NCBI GenBank assembly: GCA_013054445.1
Contig: JAAMPI010001563.1
Location: forward strand, 1 to 12,998
Length of the DNA stretch: 12,998 nt
From: Cudoniella acicularis
Lineage: Eukaryota; Ascomycota; Leotiomycetes; Helotiales; Helotiaceae
Direction: 5' to 3'
Positions 6,556-12,998 of the stretch are shown here, piece after piece; within the stretch, counting starts at the first letter, position 1, and every line of letters starts with the position of its first letter. The position numbers and the translations under genes were made by a program. The notes below the pieces were generated by a model, which was not told the origin of the DNA, did not search any database, and saw only the letters and a program-made list of their open reading frames with translations.

Positions 6556-6720
6556 TGTCACAGATCTAGTGTGTCGGCCACGTGTGGGGGCACGTGGTGG
6601 GTGCGGCCAGATCTGGACCTGTATATATAGTAGAATAGCAGAATTGATTCCGATCAATTCTAGTGCCTTTTTGGCCCGCTGGCGCACTGGTAAAAGCTAT
6701 TCTGACCGCTGCTGTCACAG
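6556..6720 (+). mobile_element. LTR- or repeat-like segment with TATA box
   Basis: TGTCACAG occurs at 6556-6563 and again at 6713-6720, bracketing a segment with the palindrome CCAGATCTGG (6607-6616), a TATA box TATATATAG (6621-6629) and the inverted repeat GAATTGAT/ATCAATTC (6641-6660). TGTCGG also follows each TGTCACAG (6572-6577, 6723-6728). A repeat with its own promoter, such as a solo LTR fragment, would explain this, but no internal retrotransposon genes are present and the ends are uncertain. Confidence 0.25.
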
Positions 6721-7312
6721 GGTGTCGGAACAGTCGAGACACTGAATTTGACTAACTACTTAATAATTCTATAACGCTACCCAAACCAAAAAAAATCAAA
6801 ATAGATAGCATTATTATTAGCACTCTGCTCTACAGTTCAACCTACTTTTTGTACGCTTTAACGTTATGGGTGGCTTAAGAAATTCACGGTGCGCATTTGG
6901 GTGTCGGCTATGCTGACACCCCCTGGTGGTGCTATATTTTAAAAGAACTCCGCCCTTTTCAACTATACGCTGCTAGGCTTCGCACAATAAAATAAATATG
7001 ATAGTGTAACCCTCGTTACTACAAACCCTACTTACTTCGAATGTCACACAGGTAAAAACAAAGAAGAGCCGAAAGATAGGAAGTAATTAACTATCGGGCA
7101 CAAAAATAGGACAATGAGCGAGCGACATAGTAATAGAATACCCCTGAATTGATACCGCGAAAATTGAAGCAAGTCGGCTGGTATTGGCCCTTGTGTTCAT
7201 GCGACGAGTTTGCTGTAATGCCCCTATGCAACATTACAATTACCATACGCTGCGACTACTGGATCATGAACAATTGTACATATATCCGGAATTTAAGCTA
7301 AATAGAAGATTG
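6721..7312. other. Non-coding 3' flank of the PKS gene
   Basis: No coding frame of note on either strand. It holds the 3' untranslated region of the - strand PKS gene and one hairpin (6899-6921). I see no canonical AATAAA on the - strand close to the stop. Confidence 0.5.
6899..6921. repeat. 10-bp inverted repeat, 3-bp loop
   Basis: GGGTGTCGGC and GCTGACACCC pair with one mismatch around TAT. The rightward sequence continues CCCTG, so on the - strand it begins CAGGGGGTGTC, resembling the CAGGGTGTC at 6718. It may be a transposon end. Confidence 0.4.
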
Positions 7313-10300
7313 TTATACTTTCAGTTTTAACTCTCGTTCCCCAACAATCCAGGCTCCGAGTTCACTAATATTTACTCTCTCATCGAGTAGTTTTAGGAGC
7401 GGGATAGCACTCTCAAATAATAAGACGAACCAATTCCTCAACTCCACTGCAATCAAGCTGTCCACGCCATATTCTGCCACAGATTTTCTCGGCTCGATAC
7501 TTTCAAATGGTATCATCAGAAGCCCGGCAGTTTGTTCCATGATGGCATTGGTAACAATCCGACAGCCCTCGTCCATGTTTCGGGCTTTTATTGCGGCATC
7601 GACAGCGAAGGTTATCGTTGGCGTAACCGTTTTCACATCGTGAGGTTGTTTTTCTACTGTTAAATGATCTTCCATGGCCTGGAAAAGGTGGCAGAACTTC
7701 CTGTCCGAATACCAGCGAGGTGCTTTGGCTGTATTTCTGTTTTCTGTCTGCGACATCCTTGCCAATTTGGATGGTTCAAGACAGGTGGTGATCTGGGATT
7801 CAGATAAATGATCAAACCTGCGCCAGCTTGAGTTATTGTTCGGCGGTTCGAGGAATGCCGCCTCAAACAGTCTCAGGAAGCCTATCTCTCCAGTGGGATA
7901 CAAGCCGTGCCTCTGGATCATATTCCTAGTAATTGCCCTTTGACCAAAATCACCAATTTCAGTAATAAGCCCAAATGCAATCGAGCACGCAGGCAAACCC
8001 CTTGCCCTACGGTATCTGGCAAAAGCGTCCTGGAAGCTGTTTGCTGCACAATACGCTGCCTGTGTTGGCATTGCGACAACCGCTTCAAACGAGCTTGTCA
8101 TCACAAAAAAGTCCAATGGCAATTCATACTCAAGGCTAACCTCGTGGAGGTTGATCGTGCCTTCGACTTTCGCACCAAGACCGCGTTTCCACTGAGCATA
8201 GGGCATGGTGTCGAATAATCGGTCATGTATTATCGCAGCCGCATGTATCACTCCCCTAATCCTCCTCTGATTTGATCTAGCTCGAATAGCAACCATGGCA
8301 TTCCTGACCTCTTCTTTCACAATCACATCGCAACTCGTAATGTTAACCTCGACTTTTTGAGTAGCTAGTTCGTTGATCATCGCTTCAGCTTCGGGACTTG
8401 CAGTGCTTGATCGAGAAAGCACAGTCAGGTTCTTAGCACCGCGGTCAACCATCCATTTCAGGATGCTTCTTCCGAGTCCACCTAATCCGCCAGCCAAAAT
8501 GTACTCAGCCTCGGGATCAAATGTAGCGTGCAGAGGAGGAGGAAGCATCTAAAATACAAGTGTCAGTCCAGGCCCATGCGGGTAAACTAGTTTAGAAAAC
8601 ACCTACTTTCACAGTCGAAGTTGGATTTTCATAGGTGACGACAATTTTGCCGATGTGTTGCCCCTTGGAGAAGTGTAGGAGTGCGCGATCGAGTTCCGAA
8701 ATGTCAAAAGTTTTAATGGGAGCAATAGGTTGAATACTCCTTTTCCGTAACAGATTACCAACCTCTTCCATCAATCTACTAATCGTTAGATATATTTCAA
8801 CGAGCACTAGCTAATACTCACTTCGAACAGAACCCCGGATTTTGAATTGCTATTAGACTGAGGTCAAACGATGCGAACATGGCATTCTTGGAGAAAATCT
8901 CCAAGGCCATTGCGCCATGATTTTGCACCTCAACCCGACCCACGTCAATAAACCGCCCCATAGGCGCAATGCATCGCAAGCTTTCGTACATTATCTCTCC
9001 ATTGGAAGAACTGAGAATCACATCGAAGCCCTTGCTATCAGTTGCCAAAACCAGACTCGAGAGATTGGTCATGTCACGGGACGAGAGTATTCGGTCTCTT
9101 GGTATATGATACTCATCGAAAAGATATTGAGCTTTTTCTTCGGTTCCAACAGTTGCAAATATTTCAGCTCCAATGTTCTGTGCGATTTGAATAGCTGCAA
9201 GTCCCACACCACCTGTCGCAGATTGGATCAGAACTTTTTCTCCTTTTTGGAGACGGGCAAGGTGATTAAGAGCATATACTGCGGTGCAGAAGACCAGTGG
9301 AACAGATGCCATGGCAGAAAATGTATCATCTTTCTCCATCAATTGCGCGAATGAGGCCGGAAATCGAGCGCTGGTCCCGAACTTGGCCCATGCCAGTGAG
9401 TATACTTGATCACCTGGTCGGAACCTTTGTACCAATTTCCCAACCTTGGTAACGACACCCGAGCACTCGGAGCTGAAAGTGTCCATGTCGACTTTCCCGG
9501 CCGAAACGGCGAGATCTTTCCAGTTGAGTCCAATAGCATAGGTCCTGATTTCAACCCAATCGTCTTGCAATGCAGTCCAATGTGATTCATCTCTTTTGAA
9601 GTACAAAGAAGTCAACAGACCAGGCGTCTTGAAGTCAATCACCATAGGACCCTGTCCATAAAGTGGCATCGCATCCGTGGTCGAAACTGATTTGTTTTGA
9701 GACCTATAACGGTCATTCAAACCTTCATCGAGAACAAGTCGACTGATATGGACAATATTATCATGTAACGCTAGCTCGTTCTCGGGATCGCCTTCGTGAA
9801 GAAATCCTTCCCGTTGTATGATCAGTTGCGCAGTCTCGCGGTCTGACAAAGTAACTTCTGGGTTGAGATGGAGTATCCCATAGTTTGCGATAGGGTTCTC
9901 GGTGGTGAGCATGCGAATCAGTCCTGTTGCTATAGCCGCCTTTGGATTGTGGCCTTCTAGCAAGCCTCCATTAGTGAGCCACAACAATGTCGATGCTCGT
10001 CTCACCAATCTCTTCACCTGGTTGAAGTCCTGTTCTTTGCCATCGGCCATAATAGAAAAGTCGAAATCAACAGCAAATATGACTCTGGAATCATTGGGGA
10101 TATCGCAGTCTTCAAGAGACTTGAGAATCGGAGCAATTCCATTGTTTTGTAATTCAATTTCCAATAACGTGTGCAGGTTCTGGAGATGGCGGTAGTATAT
10201 GATATAAACAGCGCCATCACTCTTGCAGATTCTGGCGCCTGGCGCGTTACCTACTGCTGTTGTTACAAAAGTCGAAACTACCCCGAGAGAAGAGCTGTAG

Positions 10301-12998
10301 TCGGTCAGCTCCAGGTCAATTCCAGAGAACCCTGCACTTTTTAACATGTCCCCCCATTCTTCAAGGTTGGGAAAATTTGGTTCTCGGTCCGCGGAATCTC
10401 CCCAATAGTCAGTGAAGGTCCCGAGAGCAAGCCCATGGATAAGGAGTTGCCGCCTGGGAGCCAGAAAAATCATCCTCCCACCAGTTTTCAGAAGCTTCCG
10501 AATATTTCCAAGTACGCCAAAAATGTCGTTTGTCGTACGGAGTGACTTAGTAGCAATAATGAGATCAAAATCCCGCTCTAAATCCTGCCTCGTTGGACAT
10601 TGAGTGATGTCTAGCTCCTTGTAAGAAACAGAACGACATTCAGAGAAATTGAGTTGCAATATCTGTAGGGAGGATGTGGAATTATCAGTGAGAGTGTAGC
10701 TGCCATATCGTTTGCTTCTTGTTTCACCTCCAAGAGTCTTCATTGCGACCTGAGTGGCAGCTCCCGTGCCTGCACCAATTTCGAGAATTTTCATACTTGG
10801 ATCTCGATGACCGGCCAAATCTAGTAGACGCTCCAGTTGTGGATATGCTGCAGCTACTTCAATGCTTGCGGCCTGCAGTTCTGATAAGGTCCCGGCTTGA
10901 TGAGCGATCTCTTCCCCGGTGATAGTGCCCGCCAAGATAGCTGGGAGGTTATCGTAAATGAACTTGGTATGCTTGACATCAATTAGATTGTTGAATGTGA
11001 GACAAGTATTTTCTATAGCAAGTAGGCGCTGCTCAGCAGACATCTGGCGCGCTTCATTGACATATGCCAGCTCCTTCGACGCAGATTGATGTATCCAGAG
11101 TAAAAATTTCTTGAGATTTGGGTTATTACAAGTCGAAGTGGGATACCTTTGTTCTATTTCAGCGATCATGTACGCGGATATCTTGTCTAGTATGTCAAAA
11201 TTTGTCTGGATAGACTTGTCAACCACCGTGGATGGGAACAGTACTCTCGCCTGGTCAAGTGATAGGGAGGAGAAGTCGGGTTTCCAAACAAGACGAGTAT
11301 ACGGGCTTGGCTGGTATCCATCTTTAACAGGATGGAATTTACCACTGTCGTGAGAAACGCAGCGAAGATTTGTGATCTGGAGTCGAGGCTCTCCTGATTG
11401 AGTGAAAAGTTGTACATTTGCGTGGGCCCCTCGAAGTCCCTTGAGGTGACCAACTGCAACCCCTTGACCCCATTTCTCGAAATTCCTAGGCCATACAGTT
11501 ATGTCGTCAATGAAAACTGGAATGAAAGCGTGCCGAACTCTTTCGGTCTGTCCACCATGGCAAGCAATAAGAGCAAGTTGGTGACACAGATCCAAAGATG
11601 CTGGATGGATTTCATATGATGATTCGGGCCCACTGAACATTCCCTCAGTTGTATTTAGCGACACTTTTGCAGTTGAAATGTTTTTTATTGGATCTGATAA
11701 TAGTTCCGACAACCCTCGAAACGACTTGCCGTAACCAAGACCGATCTCTATGAACTTCTCGTACCACTGGTTGACCTCGATCACCCGAGGATCCAAATCT
11801 GTATTCAGGGGGCCTATGTTTCGCAAAGGAGGTTTCTGCTGCGTGACAAGGCCGGAGGCATGTTCCGTCCAAATATCATCGCCTGGCGTAACTGAAGAGA
11901 TTTTGAACTCGAGCCAATTTGCAGCGGTTGAAGAAGCTTGTAAGTTCAACATTATTTCTATTCCAATATCATCATCCGGTAGAAGCATTGCGGACTTGAT
12001 CGAAACATTTCGGAGTTTGAAGGTAAAGCCCTTTTGGTACTTGTTGCTAGTGGTGAGGAACTGGAAAGCAGCTTCTATAGCCAAACAAACATAGCCCGAA
12101 GCCGGTAGAACAGGATCGGGAAGTAACTGTAACTTAATTAGCACTAATTTGACGCAAGTTTTGCCATATTTTCATACGTACCAAATGATCATTGAGCCAG
12201 GGAATATCCTTGATGCGAAGGATATTTCGCCATACAGGTCGGTCTTTAGCGCAGCCTGCTTGAAGCACACCAAGAAGATCATGACGAAGATATCTTCTTT
12301 TTCTCACATCACGGCTAACTCTATTCTCATGGTACATTACAGAGGCGTGATTGAATTGGTATGTTGGCAAGTCGGTGCACACTGAACCATGGACATAACG
12401 CAGAGAGTTTTTTTCAAGTCTGTCAACAGAATTCACCAATCCTAAGTCGATAGGATAGTTCAAGGTGAATAGTGACCCACACAATGTCAAGATGTTCAGC
12501 ATCCCGTCTTCTTTTCTTTTGAGAGACGGCAAATAAACGGGCGGCTTAACACCATGGTTTGCTTCGCATTTGGCGAGTATCTGCTTCAGCGGAGTTTGCA
12601 GAGCTGAGTGCGGTCCAATCTCGATCAAAATATCCACACTTGAATTCTCAGTCCCAACCACAGCTTCTATGGCTTGTGTGAATTGTACAGGTGATTCAAG
12701 ATTCTGGCGCCAATAAGCCGGTTGTGGACTAGTATAATCCATGGTCTTTTGTGGTGTCACAGACGAAACCCATCGTGTGGGAGGATAGCGTGTCGATCCA
12801 TGCAATTCTTCAAGTTGGATAAGTTCCCCAAATGCTTGACCCAGAAGGATCTCGTATTCCTTTCCAACTGAAGCCATGTGATGTGAATGGTAAGCATTGC
12901 CGCCTGTCTGCAATAGTCTCACAAACGAGCCGCTTTCTTGCAGTTGCTTGTGTAAATCGTTGATACGTTTGGCGTCTCCTGACAGTGTGACGCTTTCG
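7313..12998 (-). CDS. Highly reducing polyketide synthase, 3' part
   Basis: Iterative type I HR-PKS, cytosolic, building a reduced polyketide from malonyl-CoA. Exons: 12998-12182, 12126-8822, 8775-8607, 8548-7313; introns of 55, 46 and 58 bp (donors GTACGT, GTGAGT, GTAGGT). The second acceptor could instead end at 8779, in frame. The visible 1841 residues hold: end of AT (YHSHHM at 36-41; YWRQNLESPVQF); DH with His271 (DHL) and Asp451 (HPASLDLCHQ); CMeT with LEIGAGTG at 720-727; a structural pseudo-KR linker; ER (LNWKD near 1139, ATGGVG at 1242-1247); KR (GGLGGLG near 1450, catalytic Ser1583, Tyr1596, Asn1600, Lys1557); and ACP with GVDSL, Ser1794. It ends at the ACP with no release domain, as usual for HR-PKSs. 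KS and most of AT (roughly 700 residues) lie past the window edge. The CMeT lacks its catalytic His and Glu (Arg802, Ala828). All frames are otherwise open, so the gene looks functional. Confidence 0.93.

Noticed and set aside
6424..6687. 87-codon - strand frame, Arg-rich
   Set aside because: It crosses the palindrome and AT-rich island; its composition follows those repeats.
6641..6700. Possible tRNA/SINE boxes (GATCAATTC and TGGCGCACTGG)
   Set aside because: The B-like box comes before the A-like box on the same strand, the wrong order for a Pol III gene.
7907..8218. 103-codon + strand frame within the PKS
   Set aside because: It is a shadow of the KR domain, with no family signal.
8549..8606. 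Stop between ER and KR as evidence of gene decay
   Set aside because: A 58-bp intron (GTAGGT, CTGAC, TTTTAG) joins the exons in phase.
8776..8821. Frameshift within the PKS ER domain
   Set aside because: A 46-bp intron with GTGAGT donor, CTAAC branch and TAG acceptor restores the frame exactly.

Overview
The window looks like nuclear DNA of a filamentous ascomycete (Pezizomycotina). Evidence: short GT...AG introns of 46-89 bp with CTAAC/CTGAC-type branch sites, a fungal-type highly reducing polyketide synthase (HR-PKS), a secreted Cip1-like lignocellulose protein, and DNA-transposon relics whose stops and substitutions are mostly C-to-T or G-to-A in CpA/TpG contexts, as repeat-induced point mutation (RIP) leaves.

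Layout. 1-740: two adjoining decayed transposase tails on the + strand, Tc1/mariner then hAT, followed by AT-rich sequence. 741-1569: no intact gene, but a TATA box and pyrimidine-rich leader on the - strand that look like an orphaned gene start. 1570-2433 (-): broken F-box-type hypothetical gene, cut at its 5' end by a sequence bounded by inverted repeats (2435-2695). 2955-3227 (+): a second, different Tc1/mariner tail. 3374-4047 (+): ankyrin-repeat pseudogene with one frameshift and several stops. 4151-4548: foldback (MITE-like) repeat. 4824-5641 (-): apparently functional two-exon secreted Cip1-like gene whose C-terminal linker has decayed. 5849-6720: GC-rich segment, an abrupt island of about 17% G+C, then a palindrome-rich LTR-like segment. 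6721-7312: non-coding. 7313-12998 (-): 3' three quarters of an HR-PKS gene; the KS domain and most of the AT domain lie beyond the right edge.

Only two genes look alive. The PKS would make a reduced polyketide from malonyl-CoA units. Its C-methyltransferase domain keeps the SAM-binding loop but has lost both residues of the His-Glu dyad, so an unmethylated product is likely (inference). The Cip1-like protein would act outside the cell on plant cell wall material. They share strand and neighbourhood, but nothing shows a shared pathway; the left part looks like a transposon-eroded border of a secondary-metabolite locus. I see no tRNA, rRNA or CRISPR array. The most distinctive signals are the degenerate CMeT, the decayed linker after the Cip1 stop, and several unexplained inverted repeats.
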